Shown one piece after another: positions 14,702-22,872 of a stretch of DNA of 40,176 bases (position 1 is its first letter; every line of letters starts with the position of its first letter). The stretch comes from a virus, in IMG/VR virus record IMGVR_UViG_3300028189_000548, positions 1-40,176 of that record; one strand, 5' to 3'. Both the position numbers and the translations under genes were made by a program. The notes under the pieces are model-generated. The model did no database searches. It saw only the letters and a program-made list of their open reading frames with translations, and was not told the origin of the DNA.

Positions 14702-15796
14702 CTATTTTTTCTGTTTTACGAGAAAATCTTTATCTTTATCTATATCTTTAACCATCTTCCATTCAAACCCATTATCTTGATTATAAACTAATAAAGTATG
14801 TTTTTCCGTCGCCTCATATTCAGTCCCATTTAAAGTTTTAATTTTTAGGACTTTTTGTTCGCCACTATCAAATGTATTTAAGACTTGTTTATAGCCATCA
14901 GCAGTTAAAACTTTATCATTTCTCGTTATTTCTTCCATCTTCTTAAATCCATCTTCAGTAAGAACTTCATACCATTTAGGTAAGCACCTGCGAACATTGC
15001 CGGCCACTACACACTTTCCAATCAAATTCATAATATCTACGATTGTGGTAACGGTTATTGGTTCACCTGTATTCTTTTCTAATACTTCACTTACGGTGTC
15101 ATGGACTTCTTCTAATGGTGTATATCCACTCGCCACACCACCAAAACCTTTTATTGGTTCACCTAGACCTCTAATGAGTGAATAATCAAATTTCATCGGG
15201 GCTGTTCCGTGAAAATATGATTCCAATAATAATTCTAAACTCTCTACCCAACCTTCTCGTGTATCTGGTATTTGAAATGTTTCTTCGTTTCTATCTCTAT
15301 TTATTCCCTTTATTATAATTTCACCAGCACCCTTTACATCAAACCCCACGCCGACACCCAACATTGAGGCATCCATTAAAAATGTGAATGGTTTGGAGTA
15401 ATCTTGTTTTAGTGTGGAAGTGGAGACGAATGCACAGTTGTTTAGGGCGGCATATAACTTCTTTTCTTCTGTGATAGCAGTTCCCATTGCCCATAAACCT
15501 CTGCCTGGTGGTAGAAATTTCATACTCCACATTCTCTCATACATTTCTTGAGCGGAGTTTTGAGCTTGCCATGGATTCCAACCTAATTGATGTTGTTCAA
15601 TCCATTCCTTTTGCATATTATATGTACCCTCTACAACCCGTTGAATGGTTTCCCACCACCTTTCATTTTTTCCATTTTCCTTGATACGGGAATAGGTTCG
15701 CATATACACTAACAGTCCCAATCCATTAAAGCCAAATGGTGGCTTTTTTCTCTTGTATCCGTTTATAAAATTTTCCGTTAAAACGAATTTATCCAT
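14702..15796 (-). CDS. nrdJ: Class II ribonucleotide reductase NrdJ, N-terminal half with intein N-half
   Basis: A 364-aa protein. Residues 1-270 are reductase: PPFGFNGLGLLVYMRTYSR, FLPPGRGLWAMG, then ALNNCAFVST with the first redox-active Cys (Cys121) and MDASMLGVGVGFD. The extein ends CVVAGNVRR270. From Cys271 to the stop is an intein N-half of 94 residues. The split therefore precedes the active-site Cys loop and separates the two redox Cys residues onto different polypeptides. A strong GGAGG precedes the ATG at 15796. Confidence 0.9.
   Translation of the reverse strand: MDKFVLTENFINGYKRKKPPFGFNGLGLLVYMRTYSRIKENGKNERWWETIQRVVEGTYNMQKEWIEQHQLGWNPWQAQNSAQEMYERMWSMKFLPPGRGLWAMGTAITEEKKLYAALNNCAFVSTSTLKQDYSKPFTFLMDASMLGVGVGFDVKGAGEIIIKGINRDRNEETFQIPDTREGWVESLELLLESYFHGTAPMKFDYSLIRGLGEPIKGFGGVASGYTPLEEVHDTVSEVLEKNTGEPITVTTIVDIMNLIGKCVVAGNVRRCLPKWYEVLTEDGFKKMEEITRNDKVLTADGYKQVLNTFDSGEQKVLKIKTLNGTEYEATEKHTLLVYNQDNGFEWKMVKDIDKDKDFLVKQKK
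14705..14986 (-). other. Split intein N-half (nrdJ), 94 aa
   Basis: Begins at Cys271 (CLPKWYEVLTEDG, block A). Block B is TEYEATEKHTLLVYN with TxxH-type His. It ends KDFLVKQKK. It looks catalytically complete for the first splicing step. Confidence 0.85.
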
Positions 15797-15845
15797 AACA
15801 TTCCTCCATAATTTCTCTATCCATAACTATTATAAATAGTAATAT

Positions 15846-16319
15846 TTATTCAAATCCACCCATGTCTTTGTCAGAATTATACTTATTTGCTAATTGTTTA
15901 CGTAGATATTCTTCACTATTATCCATTTTCTTTTGAGTTGTTTGACCATCTTGTGTATTTGCTTCAAAAATTTTAATACTACCATTATTTGTATTTATAC
16001 TAGCTGGAAATGTAATTCCATCAACACCGAATCTGTTTTTAATAACATGGAAACGGCCTGTATTGGCTATCTTATCTTCTACTTTTCTACTCATGGATAT
16101 AACAAAATCGGCAATCATAACTTTTGCATATGATTCGGCTACTTTACTTGCATCGATGACATCTTCTTCTAATGATGAATTATGTGAATATATACCATTA
16201 GCAAAAAACATATGTGTATCTTCAACTGTAATATCAACAGTATCTTCTTCCCCTACCAATTCAATAGAAACAATTTCATCCATTACAAAATCTTCTGGAT
16301 TTATGTTATGCATTTTCAT
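15846..16319 (-). CDS. 41: Replicative helicase gp41, C-terminal part with intein C-half
   Basis: A 157-aa protein. Residues 1-47 are an intein C-half ending YSHN. From Ser48 it reads SSLEEDVIDASKVAESYAKV, then MIADFVISMSRK, which continues the RecA-like core of DnaB/gp41 helicases after ASQANR of the upstream gene. The end (IFEANTQDGQ onwards) is the variable C-terminus. Its ATG (16319) is preceded by AAGGAA. Trans-splicing with 16551-18425 rebuilds the hexameric 5'-3' replication helicase. Confidence 0.9.
   Translation of the reverse strand: MKMHNINPEDFVMDEIVSIELVGEEDTVDITVEDTHMFFANGIYSHNSSLEEDVIDASKVAESYAKVMIADFVISMSRKVEDKIANTGRFHVIKNRFGVDGITFPASINTNNGSIKIFEANTQDGQTTQKKMDNSEEYLRKQLANKYNSDKDMGGFE
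16179..16319 (-). other. Split intein C-half (gp41), 47 aa
   Basis: Carries DEIVSIELVGEEDTVDITVE followed by DTHMFFANGIYSHN (blocks F and G), with Ser48 as +1 residue. It closely resembles in layout the C-halves of the gp41-type split inteins known from marine metagenomes. Confidence 0.87.
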
Positions 16320-16569
16320 TTACAAATTCCTTACATTTTTTAACTATATATTTTTCATCCATCTTATAGAAAACATCATCTACTCGTAAAATTTTATACC
16401 CCTTACTTTCTAAAATAATATCTCGTTGAATATCAAGATTTCCATCGTGCCAATATTCACAATCAAATTCAATTATTGAATTTCCACACTTGAAATCTGG
16501 CATTATAATTTTATTTGGATAATCATTTTCGTGATTTACAAAAAGTTTCTTTATTTCTTTGTAAATAAT
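16306..16569 (-). CDS. Short Vsr-like endonuclease between the gp41 halves, possibly truncated
   Basis: From the first ATG (16503) it is 65 aa: MPDFKCGNSIIEFDCEYWHD followed by GNLDIQRDIILESKGYKILR. The 'PDF...iieFD.eyWH' core matches the Vsr-type metal site. The open frame extends 22 codons further upstream (KKLFVNHENDYPNK), which looks like genuine domain sequence but has no ATG, GTG or TTG. That upstream part overlaps the end of the intein N-half gene in the -1 frame. The 3' end overlaps the C-half gene by 14 nt. It resembles the Vsr-like homing endonuclease family reported with fractured genes. Activity of so short a form is doubtful. Confidence 0.65.
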   Translation of the reverse strand: MIYKEIKKLFVNHENDYPNKIIMPDFKCGNSIIEFDCEYWHDGNLDIQRDIILESKGYKILRVDDVFYKMDEKYIVKKCKEFVNENA

Positions 16570-18425
16570 TTATCACCCACTTTTAATCCAGTTGCAACTG
16601 ATTTTAATTTACCATACATAACAGGTAAATCGTGATTAGCTGAAATAGTTATCTCTTTACCTGATTTCAATTTAACTTTATATACTGGTTGTTTTTCAAC
16701 TGGAAAAACTTTATTAACTTTTTTATATCCAAGATGAGTTAGAATTTCATCACCTTCTTTTATTTTTCCAATTTCTATTTCGCCATTTTCAGTTTCTACT
16801 TTATCAGTTAAAATATGACACCTATTCGCTTGACTTGCGGTCCAGATGGGGAAGTCGTATTCTCCTGCAAGACCTCTTAAATCTTCATAAATACTTTCTA
16901 ATACGTGTCGTTTTTCTGTTCCAACACCACGGAGAATATCTGCGTAATCTACTAATACCAAATCTATATTTGTTCCCTGTAATTCTATTTGTTTCAAATG
17001 GGATGAAAGTGTCTGGACTGTTGCACCCTTTGTTGGGAAGTATTTAATTAGTAGAGTTCCCTTTAATTCTGCAATTTTCTTCTTGACATCATCTTTATAG
17101 TATTTTATATTAGCCGTAGTCACTCCACTAAATACTGTATCAAATCGTAACCCCACGTAATTTTGATTTAATTCTAACGTATAATATACTACATTTAATC
17201 CATTCTTTACTGCTGATGCTCCTATTGCTTGTAAAGTCCAACTGTTATGTGATAAAATACCATTACCATAAAAACAATGAATGTCCTCTACTGATATATC
17301 ATATAAAATGGTTTCTGGCATTTCGTTAAACTTTAATACAGACATATATCCGGTGGTAGACACAATTTTATCACCAACCTTTAAATCTCGAACCTTTACC
17401 CAGTCACCGTCATATAATTTAAGTCTGTGATCCCAACTACAACGTAAAGATCTATTGTGAGATTTAAAATAAACTCTAACATTTTTTAGGAACTCAGTTC
17501 GTTGTAATGTTATAATATTTTTATATGCGTCCGGTGTTTTAATTAATATTTCAAATGGCAATTCATATTCTACATTTTGAACTTCTGGTATTCCTATTTT
17601 AGAAAATAAAGTTTTTAAGTTTATGGTTTCTAATACTTGTTTTTTAATAAATCCATCATTATCAAAAAATTTCCAAGCTGATGTCAATTTCTCTAAACCA
17701 TATGAATCAATTAATTTTATCTTATCCCATGGATCATACCATTCAGTATCACCATTTTCAATTAACTTTCCAAGTTTAAAAAATGCAATGTCAATTTTAG
17801 TACACCCACCAACACATTTTCCAATTCCGGCTGGGGCTACTACTACTCCTAATTCACCCGATCCTAAACCACCATCCATTATTTCATCTATGGTTTCCCA
17901 ACCAGTTTTTACGGTGTCTCTAGCAGAGTTAGCAAGTCGCTCTTCTATACCATCAATGTATTCATGTCCTAATTCTCTGTCACCACCAGCCTTCATTGCG
18001 TCATCTATGAGTTGCTTTATCTCATCATATTTACCGATTTCTAATAAATCAACACTATCCATTATTGCTGCTTTAATAACTTGATTTTTACAGAACTCTA
18101 ATGTCTGTTCTTGTATAAATGGTAAATCAGTTGATTCTATATATCTCCAACTTTCTTTTAGATTTTCTACCACGGACATCTTTAGAATGTCGTTTTCTAT
18201 ATCGTCTATTTTTACCTTTAATACTTCTAATGTAGGACCAGTTTTATACTCAAAGAAATAATCTCGTATTGTTTTTGCTAAAAACTTATTCGCATCAGAG
18301 TCGAAGTATGATGGTTCTAATATATCTGATATTGTTTGGAGGAACTTTTTATCACCAAGTAGTGATGATATTATTTTACATTGAAATGTTTTACCAAACT
18401 GTTGTAAAGTTGAGTGTTCACTCAT
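16551..18425 (-). CDS. 41: Replicative helicase gp41 (DnaB-type), N-terminal part, with one whole and one half intein
   Basis: A 624-aa protein. Residues 1-203 are the N-terminal domain and start of the helicase core, ending at the Walker A VVVAPAGIGK203. A complete mini-intein (204-394) follows, and SWTLQAIGASAVKNG resumes at Ser395. Walker B is NIDLVLVDYADILRG (486-500), and the core reaches FPIWTASQANR535. Cys536-Lys624 is an intein N-half, then a stop. Both a cis and a trans splicing event are needed for ATPase activity, since the P-loop itself is interrupted. The mature exteins (203 + 141 + 110 aa) total about 454 aa, close to T4 gp41 at 475 aa. Confidence 0.93.
   Translation of the reverse strand: MSEHSTLQQFGKTFQCKIISSLLGDKKFLQTISDILEPSYFDSDANKFLAKTIRDYFFEYKTGPTLEVLKVKIDDIENDILKMSVVENLKESWRYIESTDLPFIQEQTLEFCKNQVIKAAIMDSVDLLEIGKYDEIKQLIDDAMKAGGDRELGHEYIDGIEERLANSARDTVKTGWETIDEIMDGGLGSGELGVVVAPAGIGKCVGGCTKIDIAFFKLGKLIENGDTEWYDPWDKIKLIDSYGLEKLTSAWKFFDNDGFIKKQVLETINLKTLFSKIGIPEVQNVEYELPFEILIKTPDAYKNIITLQRTEFLKNVRVYFKSHNRSLRCSWDHRLKLYDGDWVKVRDLKVGDKIVSTTGYMSVLKFNEMPETILYDISVEDIHCFYGNGILSHNSWTLQAIGASAVKNGLNVVYYTLELNQNYVGLRFDTVFSGVTTANIKYYKDDVKKKIAELKGTLLIKYFPTKGATVQTLSSHLKQIELQGTNIDLVLVDYADILRGVGTEKRHVLESIYEDLRGLAGEYDFPIWTASQANRCHILTDKVETENGEIEIGKIKEGDEILTHLGYKKVNKVFPVEKQPVYKVKLKSGKEITISANHDLPVMYGKLKSVATGLKVGDKLFTKK
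16554..16820 (-). other. Split intein N-half (gp41), 89 aa
   Basis: Begins at Cys536 (CHILTDKVETENGEIEIGKI). It contains KSGKEITISANHDLPVMYG (block B with ANHD) and ends LKVGDKLFTKK. Length and layout match known gp41-type split-intein N-halves (about 88 aa). Confidence 0.88.
17244..17816 (-). other. Contiguous mini-intein in the gp41 Walker A motif, 191 aa
   Basis: Starts at Cys204 (CVGGCTKIDIAFF) directly after the P-loop Lys203 and ends NGILSHN394 before Ser395. Block B is the SLRCSWDHRLKLYDG region, and block F is ILYDISVEDIHCFYGNG. No LAGLIDADG or HNH motif is visible in the linker, so it is a cis-splicing mini-intein without a recognisable endonuclease. The insertion separates GK from the following Ser of the P-loop. 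Confidence 0.9.
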
Positions 18426-18498
18426 TTATTTTTTTCTCTATAATGTATGTTTGTTTTATAATATATATCCATGGAAATAATCAAAACCAATGATTTTA

Positions 18499-19257
18499 TT
18501 ACCAGAAATTCTGATGTTGATTTCTATTTTTATCAATGACACCAAACTTGAATAATTTTTCTGTCGTAGCATGGGTATTTGTTGTATTCATTGAATTCGT
18601 GATATTCTTTTCCCAAATGCAACCAAAATCATCTGGGGCATTATATTCAGAAATAAATACATCATGTCCAATGTTAGTCATTTCTCTACACCATTGCCAA
18701 AAATTATCATGATCAAAGTTTTTAGAAGTCAAATACTGTTTTGTATTTTTATATGGTGGATCACAATATATTATACTATTATCTGGAATATTCATAACAT
18801 TGTAATTACCATCTACAAATTTAATATCTCGTATTTTATCAATTTGGGATTCTACATTCCGTATTTGTTCATTAATATAATTACGTCCAGTCTTTCCAGC
18901 CGAATGTCCACTGTATCCACCATCAAAAAATCTACCATTATAAGAAGCCATCCAACCAATCCAACCAATCATAAAATCATCAAATTCTATATTAGTGTTG
19001 TTATTAAATTCAACCCGTGCCTTTGAATATAATTCTTTACTAATAGTATTTGGTCGTTTTTTATTATCACAAAGACCTTTCCACATGGAAATTAAATATT
19101 TATTTTTATCGGAAGCCAATCTTTTACCACCGGCTTTATCTATAGTATTCAATCCACCACAAAAAGGTTCAACATACCATTGATTATCGGTTCTGTTTTT
19201 TAAAATGATAGGAAGTATATACTTTGCTATCCTATTTTTACTGCCCATATATTTCAT
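18499..19257 (-). CDS. Dam-type DNA adenine N6-methyltransferase
   Basis: A 252-aa D12-class (alpha) methyltransferase. MKYMGSKNRIAKYILPII is the typical N-terminus; WYVEPFCGGLNTIDKAGGKR is motif I for SAM binding. YCDPPYKNT is motif IV (DPPY) for adenine methylation. Length is close to T4 Dam (259 aa). GATC as target is the family norm but is not proven by sequence. Its ATG overlaps the stop of the preceding methyltransferase gene by one base, so two DNA methyltransferases are expressed together. Confidence 0.88.
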   Translation of the reverse strand: MKYMGSKNRIAKYILPIILKNRTDNQWYVEPFCGGLNTIDKAGGKRLASDKNKYLISMWKGLCDNKKRPNTISKELYSKARVEFNNNTNIEFDDFMIGWIGWMASYNGRFFDGGYSGHSAGKTGRNYINEQIRNVESQIDKIRDIKFVDGNYNVMNIPDNSIIYCDPPYKNTKQYLTSKNFDHDNFWQWCREMTNIGHDVFISEYNAPDDFGCIWEKNITNSMNTTNTHATTEKLFKFGVIDKNRNQHQNFW

Positions 19258-20729
19258 TAAAAATATTCGTGTTCTACTAAATTATGAGGATTTTTTGCAT
19301 TCTCGATTCTAGCTTCCATTATTTTAAAATACTCTTTTTCTCTTTCGATAAGTATGTAGTTCCTTTCTGAAAACACACAAGCAATTCCTGTTGTTCCACT
19401 TCCTGAAAATGGATCTAATACCACATCACCTTTACGACTACCCAATGTAACTAAATAACTCATTAAGGTTACGGGTTTTACTGTTGGATGAATATTATTT
19501 TCCAATCCACTATTCTTTTCAGATTTACTCGCCTTTGGAACAATTAAAAATGGAAATGTCCGTTGTATTTCTTCTGGTAATTTCTTAACCCTATCTTCCC
19601 ACCAAGCATCTAAACTATAATATCTACTAAAATCTTTTTCTAATATATCATCACTTATTAATAGGTTTGCTGCAAATCTACCGAGTGGTGATGCTTCTGC
19701 TGTATCATTATTCTCTGACTTAAATCCACTTGTCTTAAATACATTATCGTCTGCTCGTGGTTGTCGTTTAGTGGTTTTTGGTTTTTGATAAGTTTCACTC
19801 GGGTTTAATTGTTTCATATCACCACTAAGAAATGTCTTTCCACCTTCATTTACTTTACCGATTGTTTTTGCACCACCGAATGACTGTTGTTTTTCTACAT
19901 ATTTATCGTAATCACTTTTAGATTTTCGTGATGGTTGATTTCCCCTTGATAATCCTTCTGCGTCAGTATCAAAGTTTTTCTGACTACCTACATTATCCTT
20001 ATTGTATTGTTCTAAATCTTTACTAACAGGTTTCTTAAATCCATAATTATATGTTCCACCATATTCTTTAGCATATACCGAACCTTCTTCTATGGAACTT
20101 CTTTCTGTAAATCCTTTTCTATCACTTTCATATTGTTCTGTATCACTCATTCCTGCAAATGGTATTCTACAATTATCCAACCAAGTGATCCCTTTTTGAT
20201 TATCAAGTGCTTGGTCTAAATAACCTTTCTTCTCTAATGGTTTCATTGCCACAATCACGACTTCTACTGCTGGTTTTGGTTGATATCCTGCATAACTTCC
20301 ATCAAGTTTCTTGGCTTCGTCTGACTTTGGTTCTGTTATATAACTTTCAACTCTTGGTCTATTACTTACAGTTTCACCACTCCAACCATCTTGACCTGTG
20401 TTTTCATCTCGGCGGATATCCGCATAAGTTCCTTTCTTTTTACCAATTACTTTCCGTTCCTTACCTAATCTTTTATCAACTGCCTTACCAATATTCATAG
20501 CCTTTGGAAAACCTGTAGCGTATGTCCAATAGATAGGTGAGAAACCAATTTGAAATCCAACTTCCTCTAACATTTGAACCATTCTGTATTGAACGTCACT
20601 TCTTGGAGCACTCATTACGAATGCAAATCCACCTGGTTTCAATACTCTCAATGACTCTTCAAATATCTCTTTAGGTGGCAACGTCTTATCCCAATCTTTA
20701 CCCATAAATCCATAGCTTAATTCAACCAT
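19257..20729 (-). CDS. Beta-class DNA methyltransferase, C-terminal frame
   Basis: A 490-aa frame that holds all of a beta-class amino-methyltransferase except its first 35 residues. It starts MVELSYGFMGKDWDKTLPP, immediately downstream of the DPPYG in the other frame, so a +1 shift would give TDPPYGELSYGFMGKDWD. The long middle is the target-recognition region. The end has HPTVKPV (414-420), then VVLDPFSGSGTTGIA (SAM-binding motif I). The order IV-TRD-I defines the beta class, which methylates adenine N6 or cytosine N4. As a separate protein it would lack the catalytic DPPY and be inactive. Confidence 0.75.
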   Translation of the reverse strand: MVELSYGFMGKDWDKTLPPKEIFEESLRVLKPGGFAFVMSAPRSDVQYRMVQMLEEVGFQIGFSPIYWTYATGFPKAMNIGKAVDKRLGKERKVIGKKKGTYADIRRDENTGQDGWSGETVSNRPRVESYITEPKSDEAKKLDGSYAGYQPKPAVEVVIVAMKPLEKKGYLDQALDNQKGITWLDNCRIPFAGMSDTEQYESDRKGFTERSSIEEGSVYAKEYGGTYNYGFKKPVSKDLEQYNKDNVGSQKNFDTDAEGLSRGNQPSRKSKSDYDKYVEKQQSFGGAKTIGKVNEGGKTFLSGDMKQLNPSETYQKPKTTKRQPRADDNVFKTSGFKSENNDTAEASPLGRFAANLLISDDILEKDFSRYYSLDAWWEDRVKKLPEEIQRTFPFLIVPKASKSEKNSGLENNIHPTVKPVTLMSYLVTLGSRKGDVVLDPFSGSGTTGIACVFSERNYILIEREKEYFKIMEARIENAKNPHNLVEHEYF

Positions 20730-21435
20730 ACGGTGGATCTGTACATAACAAATCTACCGTATGATCGGCAATCTCCTTTAATTTTTCTATACTATCTCCA
20801 AGTAATAATTTACTTTCCATAATATTCATGTCCCCCTGGAACTTTGACTTTTTCCAATTATCATTTTCCATCATTTTTTTGATGGATTTTTTACTCATTA
20901 TTCTCCAACCATCCATATTGAAAGTTTTTATCACTTCTCCCAATAATTTCATCTGGTCTATACTAAATGCATGACCACGAGTTCTATTACATAACTCACA
21001 ACACACAACACAATTTTCTTTAATATGCCCTACATTATTATCTATTCTATCAAGTCCAAGAGTTTCTCTTTCACCACTTCCACAATAATAACACATTAAA
21101 TCATTTTCCATAATCTCACACATTTCATCAAATGTAAAATCTACTTCATCTCTTTGCCTATAACTGTTATATTTCCGTTTCCATATGTGTTTATATTTTG
21201 ACCAACCAGTACCTTCTCTCATCGGTGCAGTTAATCCTAATGATTGACCTTTATTTCTACATTCAACACTACAGAACTTTTTCCCATCGGCATGAGATGG
21301 ATATACTTTACTTACTTTACCACATAATTTGCACTCTACTTCTACTCTACTATCTTTCCCTTTATTCCACCCAGATCCCTTTTTTAGATTTTCCCAACTT
21401 GAGTTATATGTCTTTCTTTTATCTTCATTTCCCAT
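20722..21435 (-). CDS. HNH endonuclease running in frame into the methyltransferase N-terminus
   Basis: A 237-aa frame with two parts. Residues 1 to about 190 are an HNH endonuclease: zinc-binding CKLCGKVSK and FCSVECRNKGQSLGL, then MCYYCGSGERETLGLDRIDN and CCELCNRTRGHAFS, the C-C/H-N-H core. Residues 203-237 (MNIMESKLLLGDSIEKL to TDPPYG) are the start and catalytic motif IV of the DNA methyltransferase completed at 19257-20729. No stop separates them. The methyltransferase may start at internal ATGs (20829 or 20820) preceded by AGGGGG. The frame stops TGA directly after DPPYG. Confidence 0.75.
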   Translation of the reverse strand: MGNEDKRKTYNSSWENLKKGSGWNKGKDSRVEVECKLCGKVSKVYPSHADGKKFCSVECRNKGQSLGLTAPMREGTGWSKYKHIWKRKYNSYRQRDEVDFTFDEMCEIMENDLMCYYCGSGERETLGLDRIDNNVGHIKENCVVCCELCNRTRGHAFSIDQMKLLGEVIKTFNMDGWRIMSKKSIKKMMENDNWKKSKFQGDMNIMESKLLLGDSIEKLKEIADHTVDLLCTDPPYG

Positions 21436-21437
21436 TA

Positions 21438-21451
21438 TTTATCTCCTATAT
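21438..21451 (-). promoter_or_regulatory. Shared endonuclease-gene leader with ribosome binding site
   Basis: The minus-strand leader ATATAGGAGATAAA lies directly before the HNH start. The identical 14 nt precede the nrdJ-inserted endonuclease at 14642-14655. It contains an AGGAG ribosome binding site at normal spacing. The two proteins are unrelated, so the leader may have moved with the endonuclease genes or been selected in parallel. Confidence 0.45.
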
Positions 21452-21519
21452 TATTTATTTATTCTTTCATCAATAAATATAGGGAAATCTAAAAAATAAT
21501 CAACTTTTTTCGTATTATT

Positions 21520-21702
21520 TTACTGGTCTCCATATAACCGTCTCCGTTTATCTTCTCTTTGTTTTTGTCGTTTTTTCTTTAAGTAACGATCCTTTGCCTG
21601 TTGTAATATCTTATCTTTGTTGCGTTGGTAGTGTTCCATCTGCCACTTTTTTTGAGCATCTTTTAACTCGTCTTTTGTTTTGTATATTTTCTTTCTACCC
21701 AT
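21520..21702 (-). CDS. Small basic 'MGRKK' protein (60 aa)
   Basis: A 60-aa, Lys/Arg/Gln-rich helical protein beginning MGRKKIYKTKDELKDAQKKW and ending DKRRRLYGDQ. It is similar in start, charge and Tyr/His middle (EHYQRNKDKI) to the 51-aa protein at 8095-8250. Its start overlaps the exonuclease stop by 8 nt. Function unknown; a small DNA- or RNA-binding role is likely from charge alone. Confidence 0.6.
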   Translation of the reverse strand: MGRKKIYKTKDELKDAQKKWQMEHYQRNKDKILQQAKDRYLKKKRQKQREDKRRRLYGDQ

Positions 21703-22753
21703 TACTCAATTTTGCAAATCTGTTTAACTTAGACCAGCATTGTGTGAACCAACTTTCAAGGTTCGGGATAGTATGCTGCATCTGATCCTGAATATACATT
21801 TTCTGGAAATTCATTTTTGCGGTCTCTGTTATTTTACCATTCACTATATTATTTATTTTCAATTTTACTTGACCACTAATATCTACTTCATCTAACTGCA
21901 TCAATTTATAGTTTAATCTTAATTTATCTTCACTATTTGTAACATTGTCGTATATCTTTATACCTTTATTGTCCGATGCAGTTTTCAGTAAATCACCTAT
22001 AGATACATCTACATTTTCATCTAATAGTTGTGGAAATCTCTTTATTGCAGTTTTTAATCCTACTCCCATTACACCAGGTATATTATCCGATTTATCACCT
22101 TCTAATAATCTATATGTAAGAAAATTATTTGCACTAATCTCATATTCTTCTTTAAGATTGTCTGGTTTATAGAGTTTCTTTTTAGTTGGACTCCAAACTG
22201 ATATTTTATCATTCACGAGTTGTAAAAAGTCTTTGTCGGTGGACATAATAACATGATTACTTTCAGGAAGTAATTGTTTTGCAATATATGCCATAGCATC
22301 ATCTGCTTCTATATTATCTACTGAAATGATTGTTACTGGTAGTGTTTCTAAATACTCAGCCGTTCTACTTAATTGCATCATCATTGACTGCCTTTCATCA
22401 TCCAAGTTTTCAAAACTATCAGATCTATTTAATCTAATTTTAGTTTTTCGTTGTGCCTTGTAGTCTGGAAATAACTTTCTTCTTCTTGTTGATCCACCTT
22501 TTCCATCAAATACTATAATGGTTCTGGTCGGACTCAATAGTTTTATTGCATATCCAAGTGATTTTAGAAACCCTGAAATTCCCCCGACATGAACGCCGTT
22601 GGTATTTGTAGTCGGAATAACTGAAAAACATCTAATAAATAAATTAAGACCGTCGACTAATAATATATTCTCGTTTGGATTTTCAGTATTTCCTTCTTCA
22701 CCACCATGTTTTTTTATCTCGTCTAATATAGACAAATATCTTTTATTACTCAA
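21695..22753 (-). CDS. 5'-3' exonuclease / RNase H (FEN-like)
   Basis: A 352-aa FEN-family nuclease. ILLVDGLNLFIRCF carries the first metal Asp, then TIIVFDGKGGSTRRRKLFPD and YKAQRK contain the second Asp and the helical-arch basics. SVDNIEADDAMAYIA has the conserved E-A-D-D, and IMSTDKDFLQLV the following Asp pair. GDKSDNIPGVMGVGLKTAIK is the helix-hairpin-helix with its own Asp. T4 RNase H (305 aa) has this order and removes RNA primers from Okazaki fragments. It follows recA after a 163-nt gap with a possible late promoter and hairpin. Confidence 0.9.
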   Translation of the reverse strand: MSNKRYLSILDEIKKHGGEEGNTENPNENILLVDGLNLFIRCFSVIPTTNTNGVHVGGISGFLKSLGYAIKLLSPTRTIIVFDGKGGSTRRRKLFPDYKAQRKTKIRLNRSDSFENLDDERQSMMMQLSRTAEYLETLPVTIISVDNIEADDAMAYIAKQLLPESNHVIMSTDKDFLQLVNDKISVWSPTKKKLYKPDNLKEEYEISANNFLTYRLLEGDKSDNIPGVMGVGLKTAIKRFPQLLDENVDVSIGDLLKTASDNKGIKIYDNVTNSEDKLRLNYKLMQLDEVDISGQVKLKINNIVNGKITETAKMNFQKMYIQDQMQHTIPNLESWFTQCWSKLNRFAKLSNG

Positions 22754-22796
22754 TTTATATTCTCTTTATTTAAAACAGGAAAAGTGGGTATATATC

Positions 22797-22804
22797 TATT
22801 TATA
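22797..22804 (-). promoter_or_regulatory. T4-type late promoter element TATAAATA
   Basis: The exact T4 late-promoter octamer TATAAATA reads on the minus strand at 22804-22797, 44 nt upstream of the exonuclease ATG, in a non-coding gap. In T4-like phages this element is used by gp55 with gp45. In such AT-rich DNA chance is a real alternative. Confidence 0.4.
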
Positions 22805-22872
22805 CTCTAACATATACATCGTTATCATCCTATAACCAAAATAGTTACACACCCATTTTTTCACTGCTACCC

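Noticed and set aside
15992-15999. TATAAATA (minus strand) as a late promoter
   Set aside because: It lies inside the gp41 C-terminal coding sequence. The same octamer also turns up in other long coding frames, as expected by chance in AT-rich DNA.
17623-18084. 153-codon plus-strand frame opposite gp41
   Set aside because: Shadow of the helicase frame, with no ribosome binding site or recognisable motif.
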